Shown: one piece after another, positions 36,926-49,489 of the stretch
Layout of the letters: each line of letters starts with the position of its first letter
Position numbering within the stretch: position 1 is the first letter of the stretch
NCBI GenBank assembly: GCA_000310025.1
Contig: FN649741.1
Location: 3,248,107-3,312,106 of the forward strand
Direction of reading: 5' to 3'
Origin: Ectocarpus siliculosus
Taxonomy: Eukaryota > Sar > Phaeophyceae > Ectocarpales > Ectocarpaceae
DNA length: 64,000 nucleotides
Translations under genes and position numbers: made by a program
The notes under the pieces: generated by a model
Databases searched by the model: none
Told to the model about the DNA's origin: nothing
Seen by the model: the letters and a program-made list of their open reading frames with translations, nothing else

Positions 36926-39045
36926 CGCGACCACAATGAATCGGGAAAGGATTCCTTCCCATCCCGCCGAGGTCTCCGAAACGCAAGCACTCAGGGATTT
37001 CACCCAGACTACACTTACCGGGGCCCCTCTTGCACCACCGCAGGAAGCTCCGGATGGCGCTAGTCTTCCCTTCGACGATGATCTCCGTCTGCCCTTGACC
37101 CAGCTCTTTCAGGGCCCCGCACAGCTTGCGGTTGAAGTGGGCCTCGTTCCTGGCGTGCGCTCGGAAGTATCCGCCGGTAGACTGCCATATTTCGCAATCC
37201 AACCAGGTGTTTGGGTACGCAAAAGCGGGGACGCAAGGTGTGAGTGGAAACGGGGTGGGGATGGGGGGCAGAAGAGCGCAGCGGCTCGAACGGGGGGATG
37301 ACCTGGGCTGGAGATACAATACTCACAGACTCGAAGCCCATAAAAGCATAAAAGCCTCCTGACAAGGTGCGAGGGTATGGGATTACGTACTCTGCATACA
37401 GAATACAGCGATGGAAAAGACAGTTATTAGTAGTAGCATCTACCAATACCCAAATATCTTGCTGATGTAACATCTCCCAAGTTGTTCACGACCGACTCGT
37501 TGTATTAGACAATAGAGCACCAAATCAGAAACAAAAAAAACGAAATTAGGTAAAACACCCCCTGGCACCTAACGCACCTGCCCCTGAACCACTATTCGAG
37601 CCTCGGCGAGAGCTGTTCCGTCGCTGCTTCCACCGTCCGCCGCCAAACCCTCCTCTCCTGCTGTTTCACCCATCCGCAAGCTGCTTGACGCATAGGACCA
37701 ACCCGTGCTGGCAGTTGCTGGTGTCGCTGTTCGAGACGGGCCTGTGTTTGAGGAGATATCGTCGATCAAATCGCAACGCCTTTCAGAAAAAAATCGTGGT
37801 ACTCGTCAGGACCTATTGTTAGGAAAAAACAAAAAGGGGTCCTGACGTGCCCATGGCACGTAAAGAACTTTGTTGGGTATACACTTGGCGAAATAAGCTG
37901 GAAGGAACGGAGTCGTTGTCAAGGTTTGAGATAGAGGGGGCCGGGGCGGGACCATGGGCGATCATGCTTTCAAGTTTCAAGTTGAAGCCGTTCGGCTTTG
38001 GTCTGACATCTTTTATGCATTGGATCAGAGAGTACCTCGGGCTGCTGCCGACCAGCCTCGAGTATTTAGCACCAAGAGCGAGAGAGGGGAGGTGTGGGAG
38101 AAAGCAACGAGTACATAGTCCAATGGGGACTGGGACGACCCCACGATCCCTTGACGGTCCCGGCCGGGGGCTCCGGCGTTTGGACCGCCTGTTAGGCGAA
38201 GCCCTGTCAACCATTGTTGTCATGTCCCCATTACAAATTATTCTGACCAGTCTCCTCGCGGTGACTATTCTAACCACCACCACCGCCGTGTGCGTTCGTG
38301 GTTTCTCCGGTTTGAGACTTGAGACAGGCAACAATGGAGTTTGTGCCTGTGTACAAGTAGCAACATATACATGTTGAACGGAAATCGAAATACAAGAGGT
38401 AGTCAGTGGGGTGCGGCTCGGTCAGGCTTTACAGCGGTGTCCATTTTTGAGCAGCAGCAAGTTTTGAGAGTTCAGCAAAACACGACCAGATGAGACCCCA
38501 ACAGCGACAGCATAACGGCACAATACAACACGCAGCCACCGCCTGTTGATCTGTGGGTCGGTTGGCCGGCAAGCGAAACACCCCCCTTCTCGATCCTTGT
38601 GCAAATGCAAATCGTGTGCAACGTTGGCTCTCCTTCCGCAGCATATTGACAAAGGCCCGCCATGACTGCAAGCATCCGTGCCCCTCTTGTGCAATGGCTA
38701 GGCACTCCACCACTCAAACACGAAGCACGAGCCAAATGCTCCAGCAGGCCCTAGGGGGGAATCCTCAGCCGACCGTGTGCGGCGTACACGTGCCACATGA
38801 GCAGCTACAACCGGCCGAGACTACAATTTGGCCGGCAAAGGAAGACCTCACACTCTCGTTCGCAACCACGCACCATGAACGCGGCAGAGCGAACACGCAC
38901 CTTTGCAGGCGCGCGTGGTGCACGGAACGCCACTCCGGTTGCTACACGACCCGCTCCTGGCACCAGCAGCGGCAAACATGAACCCGGAGGACCGACGCAA
39001 GGACGAGGCGGCCGCCATGAACGACAGCAGCAGGGAGAGCCTCAT
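36414..39045 (-). CDS. Acylphosphatase-like protein with N-terminal hydrophobic leader (last exon unresolved)
   Basis: Minus-strand exons 39045-38901, 37741-37578, 37181-37019 and 36484-36414 join in phase (181 codons). A short terminal exon is still needed and was not found. Residues 1-20, MRLSLLLSFMAAASSLRRSS, look like a signal or organelle-targeting peptide. The C-terminal ~90 residues align with acylphosphatase, which hydrolyses acyl phosphates: IVVQGQSTGGYFRAHARNEA matches the phosphate loop and keeps the catalytic Arg in YFR. Then come TEIIVEGK, SFLRWCKRGPG and a final strand, QEVTVDWAEYTGIFDGFE. The loop normally reading G-W-V-R-N-T-x-x-G is GALKELGQG, so the catalytic Asn is Glu. Activity is therefore doubtful. 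The join of exon 1 to exon 2 rests on phase and splice sites only. Confidence 0.6.
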
Positions 39046-39755
39046 CGTGGATATGAGACGACGATACGCCGCGTGATTCGCCACAAATGCTAGCGTTGGC
39101 GTCGTAGCTCGACTCGACGGTAGCAAACCCAAGACAGCTCTCCGTATCACGCGCAACTCGCCACACTGCTCTGTTCGCGCCGGCCTGGCCTCGGATCAGC
39201 CGAAACGCACATTGAAGAAGGGGCTCCGTGCATCACATTGTTCAAATCGTGGATACCATATAGGACTGCTAGTCGTACATAAACGTAAGATGCCACTTGT
39301 TTCGATTTTCACAGCACGATTACTCCACAGCACAAAGAGTGGTGGCGGCGACAAATGACGGTGTTGGCACCAACTCGTTGAGATCGTTCCAAAAACATAT
39401 CGGTTAAGATTTTAACCCACTTCTTCGTGGAGAAGTCGAGCCAAAGAAATTTGGTCCAGGGGTTGTGGTATCTTGTGTCAATCTTGTGTCACCTATGCGT
39501 ACGGTATGCAGGTTGCCCTATCTGCTGTGCCTCAATGAAGGTTTGCTGTCTGCAGCCCTGTTGTGCTGTGCACAACGCAAGCACGCCTTGGGTTCTGCCT
39601 CTCGTGACAAGATCTACGCTGTAGACGAATTGCTCTGTGCACCAAAGCTGGCTCTCGGCGGCATAGGCTCCAAGACACAGACGCGCGTGCGGCACCTACA
39701 TACGTAAATGCTCTGAAGATCCATCCGCAACACACAGCAGCCAGCAGCAACGATC

Positions 39756-40172
39756 ATGTCGTTGGGGACCTCTCGTACGTCTCGCTCGGCGACGTGCTTT
39801 GCTCTAGGCCTTCTCTTCGGCCTCCTCGTCCCCGTACCGGCCTTCGTGCCGCCTTCTGGTGCAGGAAGGCTGGCCTCGGTGAGGCGTGCCAGATGTTGTA
39901 GCGCAAACCAAGTCTGCTGCATGGGAATCAGTGTTTTTGTGTGTTGATTGTTCTGGCTCTATACAATGTAGGTTGGGCCGACGATCGTCAACCCTGTTCT
40001 AACCGAGACACACACCTTATTTTATGCGTAACGTCCAGGCACACGGGCACAGAGGGCATGCGGGTACCCGGGCAGACACGCGAGTTTTCTTGCTACGGCC
40101 TCGGCCTGAAGGAGAGACAGACGCGGAGACGGGAGCATACGAGCGCTTGCAGCAGATGTACGAGAACGACGG
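39756..40172 (+). CDS. Probable 5' exons of the beta-carbonic anhydrase: plastid presequence
   Basis: An ATG at 39756 opens MSLGTSRTSRSATCFALG, then a Leu/Val-rich core and PVPAFVPPSG. This is a signal peptide followed by an A-F-V-P-P cleavage motif, as in bipartite plastid presequences of heterokont algae. A second exon, about 40076-40172, encodes TRVFLLRPRPEGETDAETG and then YERLQQMYENDG. It ends GG|GTGAGA in phase 2, exactly the phase needed by the carbonic anhydrase exon at 42880. The donor of the first exon is ambiguous (phase-1 candidates at SG|GTGCAG or after TGT T). Assignment to the carbonic anhydrase is inference from phase, order and strand; otherwise this is a separate small plastid protein. 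Confidence 0.45.
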
Positions 40173-41404
40173 GTGAGAGCCTCTTGCGGTACAACTGCTG
40201 CAACGCCAGCAGAGCGATCATCGCGCCGAAGCTCACGCCCTCTTGTTATATTAATATAACGGGGTGTAAAGATCTAAGCCATCGAGGTTTCTACTGCTGT
40301 AGCACCGTAGCGATATGTGCTGAGACATTCATCACACCCAAGCGCAACAGCAGGGCACGTGGAACGGGAAAACGCACCGGAGCTATGCATAAAATGGTAC
40401 TTCTACATGTCGTAATACTGCTGTCGAGTTGAACGGCTCTCGCGAGACCTGGGGCGGGGAGAATGGTCTACTCGCTGGCGTTGCTAGTTTTAGTCTACAG
40501 ATGTGGCAGGTTATGATTTCGCCATTCTTGTGCGAGGTGCAGTGTAGAGACCTATAAGCAGACATACACGCATTCTAAACATATTCGACATACAACATCT
40601 GATTCGCGCTGTTGTGCAGAGTGTCCGGCGGGGCTCACGAGAAACAGGAGGGTCACCCAAGCATGTAGTACAGTGTAGTTTTTGTCACGTTTCCCAAGCT
40701 CGAAAAGCTCACAACACTAGAGTGTTGATTTTAAGGTGAACCTCGACGACAGGTATTACAAAGCTGTTGTACGCATATTCTACCAGCAGAAGTTGTAAAA
40801 TTAGAAACGGGACTATGTTTTCATAATGTATTCACTGCTGTTCGTTATGAAAACATGTGGCACCAAGTGCTAACACGATAGGCAGGGTACTTACAGGGGA
40901 GACGGGAAAAGAAAACTGAGCAACATCGGGGACGATCAGGCATAATCCCCGGGTTTCCCCTCAGCTGTTACAGCTAGTCGGTGGTTGGTCTTCCGTACGT
41001 CGAGTTTGGTCCGTTTTCTTTTTTCTCTCGTTCCACTGTCACCACCAGCGGAATTCATGGGATCTCGGGTAGAAGCGTGCAGCAGGCTCTGGCTCTGAGG
41101 CGGAGTCTTACGGCTTGGTTTTTCCGGATTGGATTTGGGGGGGGGGGTCCTTTCCTGGGCCCAAAAAATACTTTGGGCATCTTACGGGTAGGAAAATGGC
41201 AAATTCCAACAGCCCGAATTGCAACAGCCCAATTTCTAACAGCGATTCCGGCCGGCCTGTTAGAAAAATGACCCATTTTCCAACAGCGATCGGGTTGGAA
41301 TATCGCTGTTAGAAATGGGGGGGGGGTACCCCCTGGTCACACCCCGATCGTGCCAGAACAAGGAACTACACCGTGTGCTGGCCAAACAGAGGCCAGTATC
41401 ATGC

Positions 41405-42160
41405 TGGTCATGCACAATTCAGGGCGTTCTGCGTCGTGTTGGCCGCACACGAGCCGATAACGTCAACCCTGCCATGTTGCTCTGCTGACGTTCTTGCCTT
41501 TCGGCCGAAGAGAGCCGTTTTTGCGCCTGCTGCGTGTGTGACCAGTTGAAAACGCACGCCAGAGAGAGGCCTTAGGCCGTCGACATCCACAAACTGCAGC
41601 CAATGGCGTGTGATGATACTCATACCCTCTGCTCGCGTACCAGAAACAGAGCGTATTGTCCAGTTTTAATTGCACACGGCCTGCAAAGTGTGTTGCGGTG
41701 TTGACTTTTTGGGCATTTTTCTTGTTCCGCCGCGTGTTTGCTCCGTGTGTCACCCGCTACGAGTCAAAAACGCATGCCCGAGAGAGGCCTTTGGCCGACG
41801 ACATCCACAAACAGCAGCCAGTGGCGTGTGGTCATACACATATGCTCTGCTCGCGTCCCAGAAACAGAGCGTATCGCCCAATTTTGATTGCACACGGCCT
41901 GTCTACGTGAACGGAAGTGTTTTGCGGTGTTGACGTTTTTTGGATGTTGCCTATTTTTTTCTGGTTGCTCCAAGCGTGATCAGTCCACAACGCATGCCAG
42001 AGAGAGGCCTTTGGCCGACGACATCCACAAACTGCAGCCACTGGTGTGCGATGAAACACATTCCCTCAGCAGGCGACCGAAAAACAGGGCGCTCGGTGTC
42101 TTGTTGGTCGCACACGAGCCAAAACCGTGAACTGAAGCATGTTGTGACCCACAAGAATCT
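41405..42160. repeat. ~220-base tandem repeat, three full copies plus a partial
   Basis: Blocks such as GCCAGAGAGAGGCC, GACATCCACAAAC, CAGCCA and CCAGAAACAGAGCGTAT recur near 41557, 41771 and 41992, a period of 214-221 bases. Copies differ by about 15-25 percent by eye. The array ends near 42160 and lies in the proposed long intron between the presequence exons and the catalytic exons of the carbonic anhydrase. Confidence 0.8.
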
Positions 42161-42879
42161 TGAATCGGCCTTTTTTTTCCCGGAGAAAAAAATATGCCTC
42201 GAGGAACCGTATGAAGGTCGTTTGGATCCAGATAGTTGTCCCTTGCAGATCACCCCCCCCCCCCGACCGAGAGCAAAAAAAAATCTCCGAAATAATCACG
42301 ACGCAAGGCTCGGCCTGAGCGCGAATATGCCATTTGTTGACAACAACAAAAAAACGCCCGCTTTTAAAATATGGCGTTCTCTCGTTCTCTCTCGTCTGAC
42401 ACTTCCGTTGGTGAACTGTCCCTCGATGAACAACGGCACTCAGTTTTTTTCCCCGGATTCACATTTTTTTTTTGTCGTTTGACCACTTCTCCCAGAAGCT
42501 TTGGTCCTCCCCACAGCAGCCATTTGTTTGTGTACGGGCGACCGATCGAGAGCCTTTTCAACCCATGAAAAAGAGCCAACCGAGTCCATTGTACCGCTCC
42601 CACCACACCGTTTGCATTTATTTGTCACACTTTGGCGGCGGGAATAAGTTGGTTTTGTAACAGCTTGCAACCCGTGGGGTCGGGGCTGGTTCTCATGTCG
42701 GGGAATGTTGTAATCTAACCTCGACGAATTTTCCTCCCTGAGTGCGATACGAGTCGCCGTCGAGTGCGGTAACGTGGCAGATGCTCGGCCGGCGCTGCTG
42801 ATGTTTGTCGCGTAATCAGAGAACTTCCCAAACTCTTCGTTTCCGTTTCCGTGGCTGTGCCTGTGGTACACACGAAAAG

Positions 42880-45518
42880 GTCGACCGACTACATCTTCGC
42901 GAACAACCGCGCGTGGGTGGAGGAGCGCCTGGCCCAAGACCCGGACACCTTCAAGAGGCTCGCCAACTCTCAGAAGCCAAGATACATGTACATCGGCTGC
43001 AGCGACAGCCGTGTACCCGCCCAGAACATGATGGTGCGCCAGAGACTATTCTGCTTCGTTTGTGTCCCCAGTGGCAGTGATAGGTCGGGCGAAGCATGCC
43101 GGGTGTTCCATCACAGACTACCTTTTTCATGTTTGGTGCAGTACATCGATATTGTGCTGCCGCGGTATCCTGCTCACGGACGTTGTTTTTGTGTCGGGCA
43201 AAAACCTTTTCACGAACGAATCGGCTGTGGCCAACGACAGCAGTTCGTCCATCTCAGCAGCTCAGCGAGATTTATTTCAGTTTTTTTCCCATCCTTTTCG
43301 TTTGTGTAAGATGCGGCTGTGTCGTCCGCCTTTGCTCCCGTCTCATCTCGTCTTGCTCCCGTCGCTGGGGCATCTCTGGGGCGCGTTACGTTGCGTTGCG
43401 ATGTGGCAGGGTCTCAATACCGGCGAGCTCTTCGTCGTTCGCAACGTGGCAAACCTGTGCGTGAACACGGACCACAGCCTGCTGGCGGCCCTGGCGTACG
43501 CTGTCAACGTTCTCGAGGTGCGCTTGCGAGCTCGCGACCACGGTGGTGCTGCTGCCGATGTCAACCTTTTCCGGAAACACCGCCGACCTTGTTGCGTGTT
43601 GGAGCGTCGTACTCATCGGGTTCGGCAGACGGCAAGCACTATCGCTGCCGCAGGGGAACGCCTTTGGTTGGAGCGCCGAAGTAGTCTGTTTTTCCTCTCC
43701 TTTTTCGACACAAGTTCCCTCCCGCGCCTGCGGATTCTCCTTTTGTGTGTGCTGTTGACCGCGTGTCTTTTTTGTTGTAACATCGATCGCGCTAACCGAC
43801 GTACTGCTGAACGGACGGCAGTCTCAGCGCGGCTAGAAACGGGAAACGTTTCTGACAACCATTGTCGCGGTTGTGGGTGGGTGTGTGCTGTTCTCTTCTC
43901 TCGATCGGGGGTATGCAGGTCACTGACATCATCGTGTGCGGGCACTACGGCTGTGGTGGCGTCCGTGCGGCAATGGAGAACATCGACCACGGGCTTCTGG
44001 AGCACTGGCTGCTGAACATTCGAAACGTGGTCCGCCTCCACAACGAAGAGCTCCAGGCAAGAAAACGGCAAAAGCAGCAGCAGCAGCAGCAGCAGCGGGG
44101 ACCATGGCCCCATTCGACTGATCCTGCCTGCAAAACGGCGAATGAAGGGACCTTTTTCGAACGGATATTTAGTTTTTGACACCCCCGCCCCCGCATGCTC
44201 GCTGTGAGGAGAGTTATCAACCTCGGGATATTCTCTTGGGCGATGGATTCGCCTTCCTTGCAACTAATGGCTCGGCGCCTCGCAGGTTCCGGGCGGCCCT
44301 TCGGTGTAAGAGTACTTGCTGTTGACCCGCGCGTGTATGTCTATCAATATGTGGAGGTGCCCCGAAGCAAAGGACCCAACGGTTGAACGGATTAAGCGTG
44401 CCCTTTTCTGTCGCAAGCGGACATGCCGTGGTTCGGCTGTACAGCTGTTGTTGATTTCCTGCTTTCGTCCCCCTTCGTGCCGCGTACACGCCGAAGTCGG
44501 GCTCACAGCATTCAGTACTTTTTTTAACATCAGCATGGGCACCACTTTTTCAGCGGCTTCAAAGCCGCAGTGGTGTGTGTTATGATACGACTTTTTTCTC
44601 CCCTTGACGTACGTTAAAAACAGGGCATTTCGGACATGGACGAGAAAAGCAGGAGGCTGGTGGAACTGAACGTGCAGGAATCGTGCATCAACCTGTTCGC
44701 GAACCCAAGTGAGCTTTGAGCGTGGGTGTTGTTGTTGTTTTTGCTGTTGTGCTTGTTGTCGATGATGTTGTCATCGGCTTGGTGTTTCTGCGTAAATGAG
44801 TATTGTTTTTCGATTTCCCATCTTGGTATTTTGTTCGCCGGTGTTCCAACCGCCCACCGGTCTCTGGTGGTGCGCTCGCGTGCGCCCCGGCACGTGTGTG
44901 ATAGTCGTGCAGAAGAAGCAGGCCACTCACTCCATGCCCAAGATTCATGGCTGGGCATACGATGTGGGGAACGGACTTCTGAAGGAGCTTGACATCGACT
45001 TCAAGGTGCGCAACATGTGTTTTTTCGTTAGATGAAGCCACGGCTCTTTTTAAAACGGCCGGTTCGGGCGCGCGCCCCTGATGGTACCCACGTCGGTAGT
45101 CGTTTAAGCCTGTCCGTGCGGCCCTTTCTTTTTTTTTGACTCGCCAAGCGAACAATGCCTCTCTCGTTTTGGTGTTCTTCCCGGGTGCAGCCGTGGGAGA
45201 TTCCTCATCAAACGCTTGGTTTTCTTCCTATTCCCTCTGCCGCTTTGCGAAGAGTATGTCCTCTGTCAGGGAGTACATACGACCCAAGACATGCTTTGCC
45301 CCCTCCGTTGTTCTTTCGTGTTTCGGCAGGCGGAGATCAGGAAGTACCGCGACGTGTACCGGCTGTACGAGTTCCCGCGGCGCCCGCCGTCGCACAACGG
45401 AGCCAACGGGTCGATGGTTCCTCGCAGAAGAGACCGCCACCGAGTCGTAGATCCAAAGGTGGCCCAGGGCTGGGCCAAGAACACCCTCAGAGACACCAAC
45501 AACGTGCCTCAACAATAG
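42880..45518 (+). CDS. Beta-class carbonic anhydrase (catalytic exons)
   Basis: Six exons are in phase: 42880-43033, 43410-43517, 43919-44056, 44624-44708, 44905-45005 and 45330-45518 (stop), 258 codons including the stop. The enzyme interconverts CO2 and bicarbonate using zinc. Motifs: YMYIGCSDSRVPAQNMM (zinc Cys and the Asp-Arg dyad), GELFVVRNVANLC, then IIVCGHYGCGGV (zinc His and Cys), WLLNIRNVVRLH, ESCINLF, and KIHGWAYDVGNGLLKEL. The basic C-terminal tail ends NTLRDTNNVPQQ. The start must lie in an upstream exon because the first exon begins with one base of a split codon and has no in-frame ATG. Intron 3 begins with a GC donor, CAG|GCAAGA, and holds a CAG run. With the proposed plastid presequence the enzyme would act in inorganic-carbon supply to the plastid. 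Confidence 0.93.
43782..43850. repeat. Divergent copy of the ~65 bp dispersed element
   Basis: ACATCGATCGCGCTAACCGA followed by CAGTCTCAGCGCGGCTAGAA resembles the reverse complement of the 23.3 kb copies. It lies in intron 2 of the carbonic anhydrase catalytic region. Confidence 0.45.
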
Positions 45519-48500
45519 AACTCCGTGCCAGGTGTAGGAGCCCGCTCGGTTGTCAGTCATTGAGCGGCGTCTAGGGAGTGTACCACGGCGGAAGAATCTG
45601 CTAAGGTGTTTAGAAGCGAATGAAGAAGTGAGAGACGGATACAAATATAGAAGCGCAAGACCCCTTGTCGCCGACTCTAGCGGCAAGCCTTGCTTTGCGT
45701 AGGTTAGCGTTACTTTGCCAAGGTTAGGTTTTAGCCACGCTTAGCTTCTAGAAGCGTCGCGTCCGAGCAGTCAGAAATACTACAATAGAAGTAGATTTCA
45801 ACCTGAAGGGATCGACTGCATAGAGAGTCTCCGGCTCATGAGCTCAGGCCTCTGGTACGGTCGGCCTTCAAATCGCTCTGGACGCTTACGCTATTTCAAG
45901 GACGTGAAATGTGGGGGCACTGCAATACGTATCTCGACAGCCTGACGAGTTCCGCGGACAATAGCTGGCAAGAAGAGATGGTCATTTTGGTATCCAGACA
46001 ATCATTTGGATACTTGTTGATGGAGGGCACGCGTTCTTGTCAGCGGTACCCCGCTTAATAAGATATCCCGTGAACATGGCGTGTCGTCTGATCCGGCTTG
46101 CCGCGTTCCTCGAGGTTTTACAGTTGCTGAGAGACGGGACGGGAGGGTGTAGCGTGGCATAGGGGTGCCTTGGAATGCTGCGGGGGGCCCCAATCTCTCT
46201 TTCGGGACGCAGGCACTCAATGTTAGTGGTTGAAGGATGGCAGTCGCAAGAGAATCAACCGACGCGCCAAAAATGCGCCTTTGGTGAGCACTGACTGTAG
46301 GACTGTCCACGTCATAGGGCGCCGCTAGCCGACCAGTCTTGTCCTTTCGAGCACTCCTTCCGTTCCTCTCGAGGGTGGAAAGGAGAATCGGTCTTTAGAA
46401 TGTTTTGATGAGTCTTTGTTGTCGGCTAGCCGCACCTTTGGGGCCTGTGCACTCCGACATTGGTGTGTCGTATTCTAATTTAGAAAAATAGATCACCCCC
46501 GTACGCTCCATCGAGGGGGTACATGGGTCGATACTGCCAACTTTTTTTGTGGTGCGTGCGCAGTCGGCGAGTGGTACTCCGCTCCGTCCAGGCACGGCTC
46601 CACTTCAAAGCACCACAAGCCTTGGGGAAGGGGGACCTGTGTCCGTCTCTTCACCGGGAGGAATTAAATGCTACGCACGTTTGCTTACGTGCCATAGGTG
46701 CATATGATAGTATGGGAGTTTCGGGAGGCAGGCCGGAAAAATTAGTTCGGATGTGAGTGGAGTGTGAGCGTGAGCTCAGTGTTGGCATGGTGGCGCGTTT
46801 GGCTTGAAGCTTTTGCTTAAGCTTATTCGTCGTTGTTTTCCCAAAGTACGATTTGGCCTGCGCAAAGGTTCTTGAGATTTTTTTGCCGCATTCGTCAGAA
46901 CCAGGTAGTCTTCGTTCTTTAGCTTCATCTTTCGTTTGTCTTTGAGAAACCATATGAGTTTCTGGTTGTGTTTTTTTCCCTGCGCGAACGGTGTTTGTCT
47001 AAGATTCCATAGTATAAATTCTTCGCCTGCCTTGGTGAATATATGCAAAATTCGGAACGAAGAGGCGCTGGCCTGAAGAGTAACCGTTTGCTTTTCTGGT
47101 GTGGTGACCACGCAGAATTCGACGGCATGCGAATTGCTTCAAGTGTGGAACGGGGGGGTCTCACGCATCGACATAGTTGAACAAGTGATGTTCAGATCGG
47201 TGCAAAAATGAAAATGCTACTGCAGAGGTTGGATTGAGCACCAATCAGCTCAACCAGAGCTGTGCGGCTGTTTTAGCGCCGTTCCCGCAAAGTCTACCGT
47301 AGTGTCCGCCTTTGACCCTTCGCCACCTACATGGGGAAGAGTGCGATCCGCGCATCCAAGCTCGACCGGAGCCGTGTGGGTGCATCCGCCTTTGGTCCTT
47401 CACCACCTATTTACCCCTGATCAGAATCAAGTGGCCGATATGGACCTATTCATTCTTCAGTATGGACCACCATGAGTTTCACACTCGGATTCGAGGTAGC
47501 GACGTATTTCCCCCACACGTATTGGTGTTGTCCTTTGCCGTTTTTATTTTTGCTCTCTATTTTTTAGCTACGATATTCCTGCAGGTGTGAGCACAAATAT
47601 TGTCTCCTTGTGGTAGAAGAGCAAACCAAGTTGGATTTTCGAAGAATGTATTGTCCGGTTGAGGTGAAACACTCGTCAACCACGAAAAAAAAAATGAGAC
47701 ATAATGATGCCTGTTTTGCGCTGAGGACGGTAGATGTAAAATGGCCCAAAAATGGCCCAGGTTGCCCTGGAGAACACCCTGTAACCATGGGGAGGGGACC
47801 CTTGAAAAGCCATCACCGTGCTTTCCATCCAACTTCTCTCATTTTTATCGCCGTGCCCCCCCAGCGAATAACGCCAGTATTCATTCTTGTTACCATTTAC
47901 GCAATGCTCATTTTCGAAACGGGTCATTTGTTCTTGACCGTCTGTATCGGCCACTTGATCCTGATCGGAGCGGTACGTGAGGAAAGCGCGATTGGCGCAA
48001 TCAGGCAAACCCTTCGCCGAAGCAGGTCACTCTGGATCGGCGGCTGTTCCACTGTTGTTCACACCGGAAAAAATGAACCTGTTGGGTCTGGTTGGTGCTT
48101 CGAGGGGGGAGACAGTATTCAAGGATGCCCGGCGTCTGCGTACGTTCGGAAAGCGCCTCAATATAGTAGTTGACATTTTAGAAATCGAGCCACAATAAAC
48201 TTGATATGTAACATAGAACTTTTGAGAGTTCGGTTTACGTACTCTACAACCAGTACAACGGTCATTTGTAGGATGACCCCAGGAACTACGAGCCCCAGCG
48301 CTTTCTCTATTGGGGCTTCTCAGTGAAAATCACGCGCTAGAAGGAAAAGAGTCACAAAAGACAGAGGAGCGAATGAAACAGGCACGATGGTGAAGTGACC
48401 TACGGTGAGAGAAAGGGAATCACAGAGGCCGACGAATAGAGAGAGATCGAAATGGGGAGAAATCAGAAAATAATGACAAAACGACAGTACAAAAGTTAGA

Positions 48501-48704
48501 TAGGCCTTATGCCGAAAGTAAAAGTGGCCAATACTTTATATCTATTGAATATTGCTACAGAGGAAAATATGTAGGCCGCATCTTTGCCAAACATTCGATT
48601 CTCGAAGGCGCGTCCAGAATGGGGTTCAAGACGGAAGGATTCCAAAAGACAGCCCACTGAAATATTCTCACTTGTTCGGCAATATATTCCCCTACAGAGT
48701 GAAG

Positions 48705-48822
48705 AGAGAGAGACAGAGAGACACAGAGACAGAGAGACAGAGAGAATGAGAGACAGACAGAGAGAGAAAGAGAGACAGACATACAGACAGACACAGAGCG
48801 AGAGAGAGAGAGAGACAGAGAG
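48705..48822. repeat. (AGAGAC)n/(GA)n purine-rich simple repeat
   Basis: An imperfect AGAGAC/AGACAG run of about 118 bases on plus. The minus-strand frames across it are Ser/Leu/Cys repeats and not coding. Confidence 0.85.
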
Positions 48823-49489
48823 AAAGTAAAACCCATCAATGTTTGCTGCGTTTGCGGCGCATCGTTGTTGCACAGGAGTTGACTCACAAAATACTCATGA
48901 ATGTGAACATTGCGGGACATGCTCCCGCATGTTGACAACCTTACTTGCTGACAGGCACTGTGTCAGCACGGCACACGCAGCCAGGTTAGCGTTTGCATTG
49001 TGTGTCACGACCGAATCCGCTCCTGCAGGGGGTGGCCACGTAACATCAGCTCACTGTCAAAAGGGGGAGAGGTTTCGGGCTGTTATCCCTGCACTTCGGA
49101 TACCTCGAAACATTAACATTTGCTTCTCGATCTCTTTACGACACATACATGTGGCCGTTCGAATTTATGTCGGGCGGATTCCCGTTTTTGTATGGAAATC
49201 TTCAAGGACGAATTGGTCTTCAATTCGTCGGTGACAGAGTAGTAACCAAACGACAGTGGATATAGGGAAACAAGTAAGAACAGGCAGCAGGGAGAGGCAG
49301 AACACGTCGACCACACGGAATGAAGTAGACAGAGTGAGAAGGAATGAAATGAAAAAATTGGGTTAGTCAAAACTAGTCCGAAGAATATGAATATTAACTG
49401 AAGCCACAACCTGAGAGAAGAACCGAGGTTGAGCAGACAGAGGGAAGAAGTGCCATGGTGTCATAGAATATAGAGGGGCGTAGACAAGG

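Noticed and set aside
46776-47111. 111-codon Lys-rich minus-strand open frame
   Set aside because: Begins at GTG, has no family similarity or splice context, and lies in AT-richer intergenic DNA where chance frames are common.
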